Below are positions 51,518 through 59,533 of a stretch of DNA of 64,000 bases, piece after piece. The notes beneath the pieces were generated by a model, which worked only from the letters and a program-made list of their open reading frames with translations, was not told where the DNA came from and did not search any database. Numbering within the stretch: position 1 is the stretch's first letter; the number at the start of each line of letters is the position of its first letter. Source of the DNA: Nakamurella deserti. GTDB lineage: Bacteria; Actinomycetota; Actinomycetes; Mycobacteriales; Nakamurellaceae. Location: positions 2,728,001 through 2,792,000 of the forward strand of contig NZ_QCXS01000002.1 in NCBI RefSeq assembly GCF_003260015.1, given 5' to 3'. The translations under genes and the position numbers were made by a program.

Positions 51518-52917
51518 ACCGCGTCCTCGAGCCGGACCAGGTCACGACCGCGGGTCTCGGGCGCGAGCCAGGCGGTGACGAAGGTGATGGCGGAGTAGAC
51601 GACGAGCATCGCGGCGATCGGCCACCACGAACCGGTGACCGCGGTCAGGGTCGCGGCGAGCAGCGGGCCGATGGCGGTGGCCAGGATGCCGCCGATCTCC
51701 TTGGCCAGCGCGAGCTGGGTGAACCGGGTGCGGGAGCCGAACATCTCCGCCATGGTCACGCTCTCCAGCGAGAACAGGCCCAGCACGCCGATGTTCAGCG
51801 CGATCACCATCGCCAGCAGCAGCGAGACGTTGTCGCCGCTGGTGACCATCAACAGCAGCGGGAAGGCCAGCACGGCGGTGGTCAGGCTCAGCGCCATGTA
51901 CATCGGACGGCGGCCGAAGCGGTCACCGAGGATGCCGACGACGGGGACGGTGATGAAGCCGACGAGCGAACCGTAGAGGATCGCCTCGGTGGCGACGGCG
52001 CGCTCGATGAGCAGCGTGGTGGCGATGTAGCCGACCAGGAACGTCTGGATCAGGCCGGAGTTGCCGGCCTGGCCGAACCGCAGCCCCAGGGCGATGAAGA
52101 ACGCCTTGCCCTTGCGCTGCTTGAGTCCGGCCTCCAGGACGCCGGCGTGGGTCGCGGCGGCCTGCGCCTCGAGCTCCTGACGGGTCAGGGCGACGCCGTC
52201 GACGACGTCGGGGCGCTCCTCGAAGACCGGGCTCTCCTTGAGGTTGGTCCGCAGCCAGAGCGCGAAGATCAACAGCACGAAGCTCAGCAGGAACGGCAGG
52301 CGCCAGCCCCACGACAGCAGCTGCTCCTCGGTGAGGATGCTCAGCAGCAGCGCCCACAACCCGGACGCGGCGAGGGTGCCGGAGTTGGTGCCGAGGGAGA
52401 CGAGCGAGGCGACCAGGCCGCGGCGCCTGACCGGCGCGTACTCGGCGAGCATGACCGTGGCACCGGCGATCTCGGCGCCGGCCCCGAAGCCCTGCACCAG
52501 CCGCAGCGCGACCAGCAGGATGGGCGCCAGGATGCCGATGGTCGCGTAGGTGGGCAGCACGCCGATCAGCGTGGTGGAGCCGCCCATCAGCGCGATCGTG
52601 ATGAACAGGACCTTCTTGCGGCCGATCCGGTCGCCCATCCGGCCGAAGTAGACGGCACCCGCGAGGCGGGCGACGTAGCCCACGCCGTAGGTGGCCATCG
52701 CCGCGATCAGGCCGATGGCCGGGCTGACGTTGGGGAAGAAGATCTTGTTGAACACGATGGCCGCGGCGAGCGAGTAGAGCTGGAAGTCCATGAACTCCAT
52801 GGCGGTGCCCAGCCAGCCGGACACCGCCGCCTTCGTCAGGTCCTTCGTGCTGCGATGCGCTGAACCGTCTGCCGGCGGGTCCCCGGCGCCGTGCTGGCGT
52901 GACTCTGCCTGGGTCAT
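51514..52917 (-). CDS. MFS metabolite/H+ symporter (MHS family)
   Basis: A 467-residue 12-TM symporter. MHS-family features: AVSGWLGTAMEFMDFQLYSL at TM1, YFGRMGDRIGRKKVLFITI (motif A), RLVQGFGAGAEIAGATVMLA and WGWRLPFLLSFVLLIFALWL. It likely imports an acid sugar with protons. It is the first gene of the operon leading to uxuA, starting at ATG 52917 after AAAGGAG, and carries the shared 14-nt element about 150 nt upstream. Confidence 0.9.
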   Translation of the reverse strand: MTQAESRQHGAGDPPADGSAHRSTKDLTKAAVSGWLGTAMEFMDFQLYSLAAAIVFNKIFFPNVSPAIGLIAAMATYGVGYVARLAGAVYFGRMGDRIGRKKVLFITIALMGGSTTLIGVLPTYATIGILAPILLVALRLVQGFGAGAEIAGATVMLAEYAPVRRRGLVASLVSLGTNSGTLAASGLWALLLSILTEEQLLSWGWRLPFLLSFVLLIFALWLRTNLKESPVFEERPDVVDGVALTRQELEAQAAATHAGVLEAGLKQRKGKAFFIALGLRFGQAGNSGLIQTFLVGYIATTLLIERAVATEAILYGSLVGFITVPVVGILGDRFGRRPMYMALSLTTAVLAFPLLLMVTSGDNVSLLLAMVIALNIGVLGLFSLESVTMAEMFGSRTRFTQLALAKEIGGILATAIGPLLAATLTAVTGSWWPIAAMLVVYSAITFVTAWLAPETRGRDLVRLEDAV

Positions 52918-53341
52918 TTCTGTGCTCCTTTGCGCAGGACTTCTGTGGATGCGACCGCCACCGCCACGTCGTGGTGGGGAGGGGGCCGGGAGCTCTCGCT
53001 CGGTGTCCGACTGATGGGTCCAGGGACGCCCACCGGATCGGCCGGACGGCGGGTATCGCTGTATGCGGCACTAATATACAAGTGTCCGTCGGCCAGAGGC
53101 AAGACCCAGTTCGACGACGGAGCCCGGGCCGTCCGACGCGGTGGGCCGAGGTCGCGGCCGAGGTCGGTGCCCGTCGACCGTGGTGCTCCGCCGTGAGACC
53201 AGCCGGTCGCGGCAGGCGGCGACCGCGTGGGCGCCCGCACGGCCCGGAGGGCAGGATGCAGCCAAGCCCCGTCGGCGCGGTCGGATCCCGACCGGTGGGG
53301 AGGCCCGGCGCGCGCCGCCACCGACCCGTGAAGGAGTTCCC
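52918..53341. other. Divergent promoter region, MHS operon / alanine dehydrogenase
   Basis: About 420 nt. Holds the shared element at 53071-53084 for the leftward operon. The alanine dehydrogenase side is GC-rich; no operator is recognised there. No gene supported. Confidence 0.55.
53071..53084 (-). promoter_or_regulatory. Shared 14-nt promoter/operator element, MHS-operon side
   Basis: Minus strand CACTTGTATATTAG, differing from the uxuB-side site by one base and having the same orientation relative to its gene. TATATT may be the -10 box, with TTGCCT 18 nt upstream as a weak -35. Confidence 0.65.
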
Positions 53342-54466
53342 GTGTCAGCACTCATCGTTGGTGTCCCGAAGGAGATCAAGGACAACGAGAACCGGGTCGC
53401 CGTCCAGCCCGACGGGGTGGCCGAACTGGTCCACCACGGGCACCGGGTGCTGGTGGAGACCGGCGCCGGGAACGGCTCCCGCTTCCCCGACGCCGAGTAC
53501 GCCGCCGCCGGCGCCACCGTGGTGGCCACCGCCGACGAGGTGTTCACCGGCGCCGACCTCATCGTCAAGGTCAAGGAACCCATCCCCGCCGAGTACCACC
53601 GCTTCCGCGACGGCCAGCAGCTGTTCACCTACCTGCACCTGGCCGCCGACCGGGAACTCACCGACTTCCTCCTCGAGCGCCGCATCGACGCCATCGCCTA
53701 CGAGACCGTGCAGACCCCCGACCGCAAGCTGCCGCTGCTGACCCCGATGAGCGAGGTCGCCGGCCGGCTCGCCGTCCAGGCCGCCGCCCATGCCTTGGAG
53801 AGCCCCGCCGGGGGCGCCGGTCTCCTGCTCGGCGGCGTCCCCGGCACCCCCGCCGCCAAGGTCACCATCATCGGCGGCGGCGTCTCCGGCACCGAAGCCG
53901 CCAAGATCGCCATCGGCATGCGCGCCATCGTCCGCGTCTTCGACACCAACCCCAGCCGCCTGGCCTACCTCTCCGACATCTTCGAGGGCCGCGTCGACCT
54001 CGTCACCCCCAACCGCGCCCGGATGGCCGCCTACATCGCCGACTCCGACGTCGTCATCGGAGCCGTCCTCGTCCCCGGCGCCAAAGCACCCAAACTCGTG
54101 TCCCGCGAGATGGTGGCCAGCATGCGACCCGGCAGCGTCGTGGTCGACATCGCCATCGACCAGGGCGGCTGCATCGAGACCAGCCGCCCCACCACCCACT
54201 CCGACCCGACCTACGTCGAGGAAGGGGTCGTGCACTACTGCGTCGCCAACATCCCCGGCGCGGTCGCCCGCACCTCCACCCTGGCGCTGACCTCGGCGAC
54301 CCTGCCCTACCTGGTCAAGGTCGCCGATCTGGGCATCGCCGGTGCGGCCACCGCGGACCCCGCGCTGAGCCACGGACTGTCCACCCTGCGCGGACACCTC
54401 GTCACCGAACCCGTCGCCGCCGCCCACGGCATGCCGTACACGGACGCCGCGGACGTCCCGGCATAG
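53342..54466 (+). CDS. ald: Alanine dehydrogenase
   Basis: A 374-residue NAD-dependent L-alanine dehydrogenase, interconverting pyruvate plus ammonia and L-alanine. GTG 53342 follows AAGGAG (53331-53336). Visible: GVPKEIKDNENRVAV with Arg18, LIVKVKEP with Lys78, YLHLAAD with His99, NAD-binding IIGGGVSGTEAAKIAIG, and VVDIAIDQGGCIETSRPTTH. Length and motifs match the family. Could feed pyruvate from the KDPG route into nitrogen metabolism, though it is transcribed apart. Confidence 0.94.
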   Translation: MSALIVGVPKEIKDNENRVAVQPDGVAELVHHGHRVLVETGAGNGSRFPDAEYAAAGATVVATADEVFTGADLIVKVKEPIPAEYHRFRDGQQLFTYLHLAADRELTDFLLERRIDAIAYETVQTPDRKLPLLTPMSEVAGRLAVQAAAHALESPAGGAGLLLGGVPGTPAAKVTIIGGGVSGTEAAKIAIGMRAIVRVFDTNPSRLAYLSDIFEGRVDLVTPNRARMAAYIADSDVVIGAVLVPGAKAPKLVSREMVASMRPGSVVVDIAIDQGGCIETSRPTTHSDPTYVEEGVVHYCVANIPGAVARTSTLALTSATLPYLVKVADLGIAGAATADPALSHGLSTLRGHLVTEPVAAAHGMPYTDAADVPA

Positions 54467-54939
54467 GTCCCGGGACGGGTCACGCGCGATGGTGGCCCCC
54501 AGCTCGCCACGCTCCGGCAGGTCGATGCGGTGGCGCAGGTGCCCGACGCGTCCGGCACCGGCCCGGCCACCGGCGGCGTCGGGCCCGGGTCGGTGCCGGA
54601 CCCTCGTCCGACGCCACCTGGACCGGACACCGCGTCCGGTCGGAAGGGGCACCGCCCGACCACGTCACCACCGGGGCCGGGTGCCCCCGATGACCGGCGC
54701 CGCCTCGGCGGGCAGTCGCGCGAGCCGGGGCCGGATCGGGTCGCGCCGGTCGATCAGGTTCCGACGACGACGGTGCGCAGACGCGGGCGGGTTCCGTCGA
54801 CGGTGCCCGCCGGGAGCATCGGTCGACGGTGAACCGGCGGCTGCCCCCACCGACCGGACCGCGTCCCGTCCGTGGGGCCGGTGGCACCCTTCCCGCCGCG
54901 TAGCGTGACCCCGACCGACCACGGCGGAGAGGACGCACC
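54467..54939. other. Intergenic region before Eis-like gene
   Basis: About 470 nt, very GC-rich, with repeated GTCCGGT/CCGGAC-like words. No supported gene or RNA. The SD for the next gene (GGAGAGG) lies at its right end. Confidence 0.45.
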
Positions 54940-56148
54940 ATGACCCAGGCGACCGGCAGCGCCCGCACGCTGCGCAAGCTCACCCCCGGCGACTTCGACC
55001 GCACGATGGCGCTGGGGCTGGAGGCGTTCGGCGACCTGCCGCCCGGCATTCCGCGACCGACCGCGGAGCGCGTCTTCGCCGAGGGCCGCGACTCGTGGGG
55101 CGTCTTCGACGGGGAGCGGCTGCTGGCCCGCGTCGTCGGGCTGCGCCGCGCCTCCTGGTGGGGTGGCCGGGAGCTCGCGATGTGCGGCGTCGCCGGGGTC
55201 ACCGTCGCCGCGGAGCACCGGGGCGAGGGACTCCTGCACGACCTGTTCGCGGCCCTGCTCAGCGAGGCCGTCGACCGCGGCGACGTGCTGTCGGCGCTGT
55301 ACCCGACCGCCCCGGGCATCTACCGGCGCAACGGCTACGAGCTGATCAGCTCCTACGACCTGGTCGAACTGCGCACCGCCGACCTGACGACCGTCCGGGC
55401 CCCGGCCGGGGTGGGCACCCGCCGCGCGACCCTCGACGACATGCCCGTGGTCCGCGCGGTGTACGACACCTGGGCCGCCGCCCAGAACGGTCCGCTCACC
55501 CGGCGCGGCCTCACCTTCGCCGCCACCGACCGTGAGCTGCTCGATGACGTCACCGCCGTCACCCTCGCCGTCGACGCCGACGGAACGGTCGTCGGATACC
55601 TGTCGTGGAACCGTGGCACCGGCTACGACGACACCGCCGTCATCGAGGTCGACGACCTGATCGCCCTCACCGCCGACGGCTACCGCGCCCTCTGGCGGAT
55701 GCTGGGCACCTTCGCGCCCGTGGCACCACATGTCCGGCTGTGGACCTCCGGCGACGACACCGCCCGGCTGGTGCTGCCGGCCGCCCGCTGGACGCCGGTG
55801 GACCGCCGCCCCTACATGCTGCGCATCCTCGACGTCGCCGCCGCCCTCGCCGTCGTCCCCGGCGGCACCCCCGCCGAGATGACCTTCGACGTGGTGGGCG
55901 ACGGCGTCGCCGGTACCGACGGCGGCTACCGGGTCCGGCGCGACGCCGACGGCACCACCGCCACCCGCGTCGACGCCGGGTCCGATCGCCCGACATTGAC
56001 CCCGAACGGTCTGGCCCTGCTCTGGACGGGATCGCAGAACGCGGCGAGCCTGCGGTTCGCCGGCCTGCTCACCGGCCCCGCGGACACGGACACCCGGCTC
56101 GACCTCCTCGCGCTGCACCGGCCGCGGCACGTACGTGACTACTTCTGA
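54940..56148 (+). CDS. Eis-like GNAT N-acetyltransferase
   Basis: A 402-residue protein of the Eis type, built of two GNAT domains and an SCP2-like C-terminal domain. CoA-binding motif VTVAAEHRGEGLLHDLF lies at about 88-104; Tyr128 in GIYRRNGYE corresponds to the Eis general acid, and the protein ends with Phe402, whose carboxylate acts as base in Mycobacterium tuberculosis Eis (also 402 residues). Eis enzymes acetylate multiple amines on aminoglycosides and other acceptors. Natural substrate here unknown. Its 3' end overlaps the MFS gene by 14 nt. Confidence 0.87.
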   Translation: MTQATGSARTLRKLTPGDFDRTMALGLEAFGDLPPGIPRPTAERVFAEGRDSWGVFDGERLLARVVGLRRASWWGGRELAMCGVAGVTVAAEHRGEGLLHDLFAALLSEAVDRGDVLSALYPTAPGIYRRNGYELISSYDLVELRTADLTTVRAPAGVGTRRATLDDMPVVRAVYDTWAAAQNGPLTRRGLTFAATDRELLDDVTAVTLAVDADGTVVGYLSWNRGTGYDDTAVIEVDDLIALTADGYRALWRMLGTFAPVAPHVRLWTSGDDTARLVLPAARWTPVDRRPYMLRILDVAAALAVVPGGTPAEMTFDVVGDGVAGTDGGYRVRRDADGTTATRVDAGSDRPTLTPNGLALLWTGSQNAASLRFAGLLTGPADTDTRLDLLALHRPRHVRDYF

Positions 56149-57337
56149 GCCGTTCCGCCGCACCCCGGTCGGCCGGCAGCCGGCGTTCGTCGGCCTGATG
56201 TTGTTCGCGCTCGTACTGCGCGGGCCGTTCGTCGTCGTCTCGACGGTCAGCACCGACCTCCGCGAGGACCTGCAGCTGTCGGCCACCGCCATCGGACTGC
56301 TGACCAGCCTGCCGGTGCTGTGTTTCGGCCTCGCCGCGCCGGGCGCGTCGCGGCTGATCGGTCGGATCGGCGTCGAACGGTCGATCCTGCTGTCGCTGGC
56401 CGGGGTGTTCACCGGGGTCCTGGTGCGCTCGGCCGGCGGTGTCGCCCTCGCCGTCGTCGGGACCGTGCTGATCGGGGTGGCCATCACCATCGGCAACGTG
56501 GTCAGCCCCGTCCTCATCGGCCGGGACTTCCGGCGCCAGCCCGCCGCGGTCACCGGCAGCTACACCGCGGCGCTCAACATCGGGTCGATGATCACGCTGT
56601 CCGGCGGCGGCGCGCTGTTGGAGGCGTGGGGGTGGCGCGGCACCCTGGCTGTGTGGGCGGTCCTGCCGGTGATCGCGGTCGCGCTGTGGATCCCCCTGGC
56701 CCGCCGCCGCGCCGCCCTCCCCGCCCCGGCCCGGCCGGCCACGTCCGACCGGCCCGCGGTGCCGATCGGCACGTTGCTGCGCCGCCCGACCACCTGGATG
56801 CTCACCCTCGCGTTCACCGGCCAGGCCTTCGCCTACTTCGGGTTGACCGCCTGGCTGCCGACCCTGCTGGCCGACGAGCAGGGCATGAGCCGGGCGGGGG
56901 CGAGTGCCGCCTCGTCGGTGTTCCAGATCTGTGCGGTCCTCGGCGCCGTCGCCACCCCGGTGCTGATCAACCGGACCGGCGGGCCGTTCACCGCCTTCCT
57001 GGTCAACGGGGTCCTGTGGATCTCGCTGCCGCTCGGGCTGCTGGCCGACCCGGACCTGTGGCTGCTGTGGAGCGCGCTCGGCGGCATCGCCCAGGGCGGC
57101 GGCTTCACCGCGGTGTTCACCGTCGTCGTGCTGCGGGCGACGAGCCTGCGGGAGAACCGGCAACTGTCGGCCGTCGTGCAGACCGGCGGCTACGTGATCG
57201 CCAGCGTCGGGCCGGTGGTCATCGGCGGGCTGCACGAATCCACCGGCTCGTGGACGCCGCCGCTGCTCGCCGCGGCGGCCTCACTCGCCGTGCTCACCGT
57301 GCTGGGCGCGGCGTCGAGCCGGGGACTGCGGCGCTGA
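56135..57337 (+). CDS. MFS transporter, CynX/NimT-like
   Basis: A 400-residue 12-TM major facilitator starting at GTG 56135 within the Eis-like gene end. Features: LMLFALVLRGPFVVVSTVS at TM1, TAIGLLTSLPVLCFGLAAPG, VGVAITIGNVVSPVLIGRDF and the central WMLTLAFTGQAFAYFGLTAW typical of the CynX/NimT cyanate/nitroimidazole group. Coupling to an acetyltransferase suggests a detoxification pair: acetylation and export. Inferred only. Confidence 0.85.
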   Translation: MTTSEPFRRTPVGRQPAFVGLMLFALVLRGPFVVVSTVSTDLREDLQLSATAIGLLTSLPVLCFGLAAPGASRLIGRIGVERSILLSLAGVFTGVLVRSAGGVALAVVGTVLIGVAITIGNVVSPVLIGRDFRRQPAAVTGSYTAALNIGSMITLSGGGALLEAWGWRGTLAVWAVLPVIAVALWIPLARRRAALPAPARPATSDRPAVPIGTLLRRPTTWMLTLAFTGQAFAYFGLTAWLPTLLADEQGMSRAGASAASSVFQICAVLGAVATPVLINRTGGPFTAFLVNGVLWISLPLGLLADPDLWLLWSALGGIAQGGGFTAVFTVVVLRATSLRENRQLSAVVQTGGYVIASVGPVVIGGLHESTGSWTPPLLAAAASLAVLTVLGAASSRGLRR

Positions 57338-57377
57338 CCCGGCGGGGCACGCACGCCAGGGGTGCGACGGACCGTCG

Positions 57378-57383
57378 TACAGT
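57378..57383 (+). promoter_or_regulatory. Candidate -10 element for leaderless small-protein mRNA
   Basis: TACAGT followed by 6 nt and GTG 57390; no Shine-Dalgarno sequence. Supports 57390 as the start. Confidence 0.5.
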
Positions 57384-57389
57384 ACGACC

Positions 57390-57758
57390 GTGCAGCCCCT
57401 CGAGCCGCTCGGCCTGACCGAACTCCTCCGCGGCCGGCCGCAGTTCGCCGTCTTCACCTCGCGGAGCCAGATCGCCGCGGCGCTGTGGGACTTCGGTGAG
57501 GACGGCCTGGCGGCGCGGGCGCTGTCGTTCGACGACTCCGAGCTGGCCGCGGTGGAACGCATCGCGTCCTGGTACGAGCACCCCGGTTATCCGTTGCCGG
57601 TCACCGGGCGGGTGACCCACCGGCACGTCGGCGCGCTCGCCGCGGTCACCTTCTGCGAGGGACGCGTGCGAGCACTCGCGCGGAGCCGCCGCCGACCGGA
57701 ACGGAACCGCCCCGCCGCCTACACCCCGCTGCCCCCCGACCCCGGCCGGCTGATCTGA
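57390..57758 (+). CDS. Hypothetical protein
   Basis: A 122-residue cytosolic protein without recognised family. First about 95 residues look folded (LTELLRGRPQFAVFTSRSQI, ALWDFGEDGLAARALSFDDS, AAVERIASWYEH, HVGALAAVTFCEG); the end is Arg/Pro-rich. Its last eight codons lie in a 39-bp sequence repeated just downstream, so the C-terminus may have been changed by duplication. Stands alone between the MFS and a converging PaiB-like gene. Confidence 0.65.
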   Translation: MQPLEPLGLTELLRGRPQFAVFTSRSQIAAALWDFGEDGLAARALSFDDSELAAVERIASWYEHPGYPLPVTGRVTHRHVGALAAVTFCEGRVRALARSRRRPERNRPAAYTPLPPDPGRLI

Positions 57759-57815
57759 CGCGTCGGCGGACGACCACCCCGACCCCGGCCGGCTGATCTG
57801 ACGCGTCGGCGGACG
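57734..57815. repeat. 39-bp tandem duplication across a stop codon
   Basis: Two identical 39-nt copies (57734-57772 and 57777-57815) separated by 4 nt. The first contains the end of the 57390 gene and its TGA. A run of CCCCGA units follows to about 57842. Confidence 0.9.
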
Positions 57816-57900
57816 GCCTCCCCGACCCCGACCCCGACCCCGGCGCCGACCCGGCGCCGTCGCCGCTCGCCGTTCGCCGGGCGGCCGGTGACCGCCACGA

Positions 57901-58563
57901 TCAGCGGTCCGGGACCGCCTCGGGGGCCCGGCTCTCCGGGCCGTCCAGCCGCGACGCCATGATGCGGCCGATCTCGGCCGCGTCCGCATCGTCCTCGCCG
58001 GCCAGGCCGTCGGCCACCCCGCGCCGGTCGGCCGCCGAGCGGTTCTGGCTGTACTTCTCCTTGCCGATCACCCCCTCGACGGTGATCTCGACGCCGACGA
58101 TGGCGCGCAGCTGACCGGTGATGTAGCGGTCGGGGGCGTCGGCGCTGCTCCACGGATCGGGGCGCGACGCCTCGTGCCGGGTGACGAGCTCGTCGACCGC
58201 CTGCCGCAGCCACTCCGGGTCGTGGTGCACCCGGGCCCGTCCGGTGAGCTGCACCGCGGCGTAGTTCCAGGTCGGGACGACACGGCCGTGCTCGGCCTTG
58301 GCGGGGTACCAGGACGGCGAGACGTAGGCCTGCGGACCGGACACCACCAGCAACGCCGGGCTGTCGTCGGCGATCTCGCGCCAGTGCGGGTTGGCCCTGG
58401 CGAGATGGCAGACGACGGTGTCACCGGTCCAGATCACCGGCAGGAGCGTGGCCCGCGGGTACCCGTCGGCTCCGACCGTGACGAGTTGCGCGGAGCCGAC
58501 CGCGGCGACCATGGCCCGGAGGGCGGCCTCGTCGTCGAGGGCGTTGAAGTGCGGGACGTACAT
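57901..58563 (-). CDS. FMN-binding PaiB-like protein
   Basis: A 220-residue protein of the PaiB / FMN-binding negative regulator family. Visible: MYVPHFNALDDEAALRAMV, AQLVTVGADGYPRATLLPVI, HLARANPHWREI, ALLVVSGPQAYVSPSWYPAK and VPTWNYAAVQLTGRARV, the FMN-binding split-barrel pattern. IVGVEITVEGVIGKEKYSQN follows. In Bacillus, PaiB acts with PaiA in polyamine response; function here is not set. Start ATG 58563. An acidic, Arg-containing tail ends the protein. Confidence 0.86.
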   Translation of the reverse strand: MYVPHFNALDDEAALRAMVAAVGSAQLVTVGADGYPRATLLPVIWTGDTVVCHLARANPHWREIADDSPALLVVSGPQAYVSPSWYPAKAEHGRVVPTWNYAAVQLTGRARVHHDPEWLRQAVDELVTRHEASRPDPWSSADAPDRYITGQLRAIVGVEITVEGVIGKEKYSQNRSAADRRGVADGLAGEDDADAAEIGRIMASRLDGPESRAPEAVPDR

Positions 58564-58609
58564 CGGTCGGCCTCTCCAGTGGTGGGACCCGTCGATTCTC
58601 CCACCGGAG

Positions 58610-59044
58610 TCAGCCCGAGAGCAGCCGTGCCGCCCGGGCGGCGACCGCTGCGTGGACGGCACGGTCGACGGCCGGCGCGGCGGGGTCGAGCAGTCCCGGA
58701 CCGCCGCGGAGGGCGTCCCCGTCACGGTGCGGCGCGAGATTGACGTGCAGGTGCGCGACCCGCTCGCCGAAGACGTACGCGTAGGTCAGGTCGGCCCCGG
58801 CCGCGTCGCGCAGGGCCCGGGTCGCCCGGGCGAGCGCCGGACCGAAGGTCGCCGCCTCCGGTCCGTCCAGGTCGGTGATCGCCGGGATGTGCCGTCGGCT
58901 CTCGAGGTGGGCGAACCCCGGGACCGGTCCCGCCGTCACGGCGGACAACCGCCAGTGCGCGTCCTCCCACAGCCGGACGCGGCCGAAGTGGGCGTCGGCG
59001 AGGGCGGGGCGACACAGCATGCACACCTGTCCACCGTCGGCCAT
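58610..59044 (-). CDS. HIT-family protein
   Basis: A 144-residue protein from ATG 59044. The HIT triad motif is seen as AHLHVNLAPH, and an N-terminal CMLC pair may hold zinc. Length is right for a Hint/Fhit-like nucleotide hydrolase or transferase. GFAHLESRRHIPAITDLDGP is the typical beta strand before the helix. Cytosolic. It precedes the PaiB-like gene by 46 nt and may be co-transcribed. Confidence 0.8.
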   Translation of the reverse strand: MADGGQVCMLCRPALADAHFGRVRLWEDAHWRLSAVTAGPVPGFAHLESRRHIPAITDLDGPEAATFGPALARATRALRDAAGADLTYAYVFGERVAHLHVNLAPHRDGDALRGGPGLLDPAAPAVDRAVHAAVAARAARLLSG

Positions 59045-59119
59045 CGTCGGAGTCTGCCACCCGGGGACCGTCCGCGGCGCCGCGTAGCCTCGGACGGACC
59101 ACCAGCGAAGGAGGGCCCG

Positions 59120-59416
59120 ATGTCGGCCACCGAGGACCACGGAACCGGAGCGGGCCGCCCCGACGGACCGGACGCCGAACTCACCACCGTCGGGCAGGAC
59201 AGCGCCGGCGAGGAACTCGGCCGGACGGACTGGACGGTCCCGACGATGGACGACATGCGGGCCAAGATCGACGCCCGCTCCGCCACCGCCGCCGGTCAGG
59301 CCGAACTCGACGAGCTCAGTGGCGCCGGTCGGCAGCAGGCGATGACCGCTGACGAACGCGACAAGGCCGCACAGGACCGCCTCGCGGCCATCCGCGCCGC
59401 GATGAAGGACGACTGA
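59120..59416 (+). CDS. Small hydrophilic hypothetical protein
   Basis: A 98-residue protein from ATG 59120 after GAAGGAG (59107-59113). It is acidic and hydrophilic, with no Cys or membrane segment; the second half (MRAKIDARSATAAGQAELDE to KAAQDRLAAIRAAM) is probably helical or coiled-coil. A TAGCCT at 59085-59090 could be its -10 box. No family recognised. Divergent from the HIT gene. Confidence 0.65.
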   Translation: MSATEDHGTGAGRPDGPDAELTTVGQDSAGEELGRTDWTVPTMDDMRAKIDARSATAAGQAELDELSGAGRQQAMTADERDKAAQDRLAAIRAAMKDD

Positions 59417-59487
59417 CCGGCCCGGCGTTGTGGCGGCCGCCACGGCACGAAGTCGCCGAACACCCTGCCCGACCCGTCGACAGCTGT

Positions 59488-59521
59488 TTACTCTCAGCCT
59501 GTCAATGACAACTGTGAGTAA
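59488..59521. promoter_or_regulatory. Imperfect inverted repeat upstream of protease-like gene
   Basis: TTACTC at 59488-59493 and GAGTAA at 59516-59521 flank a perfect TGTCAATGACA (59500-59510). An AT-rich island in GC-rich DNA; fits an operator or promoter. Confidence 0.5.
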
Positions 59522-59533
59522 TTGGGGTCGGCC

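Noticed and set aside
52929-52940. TTTGCGCAGG near the MHS start as another copy of the 19-bp palindrome
   Set aside because: Only one half-site is matched; likely chance in GC-rich sequence.
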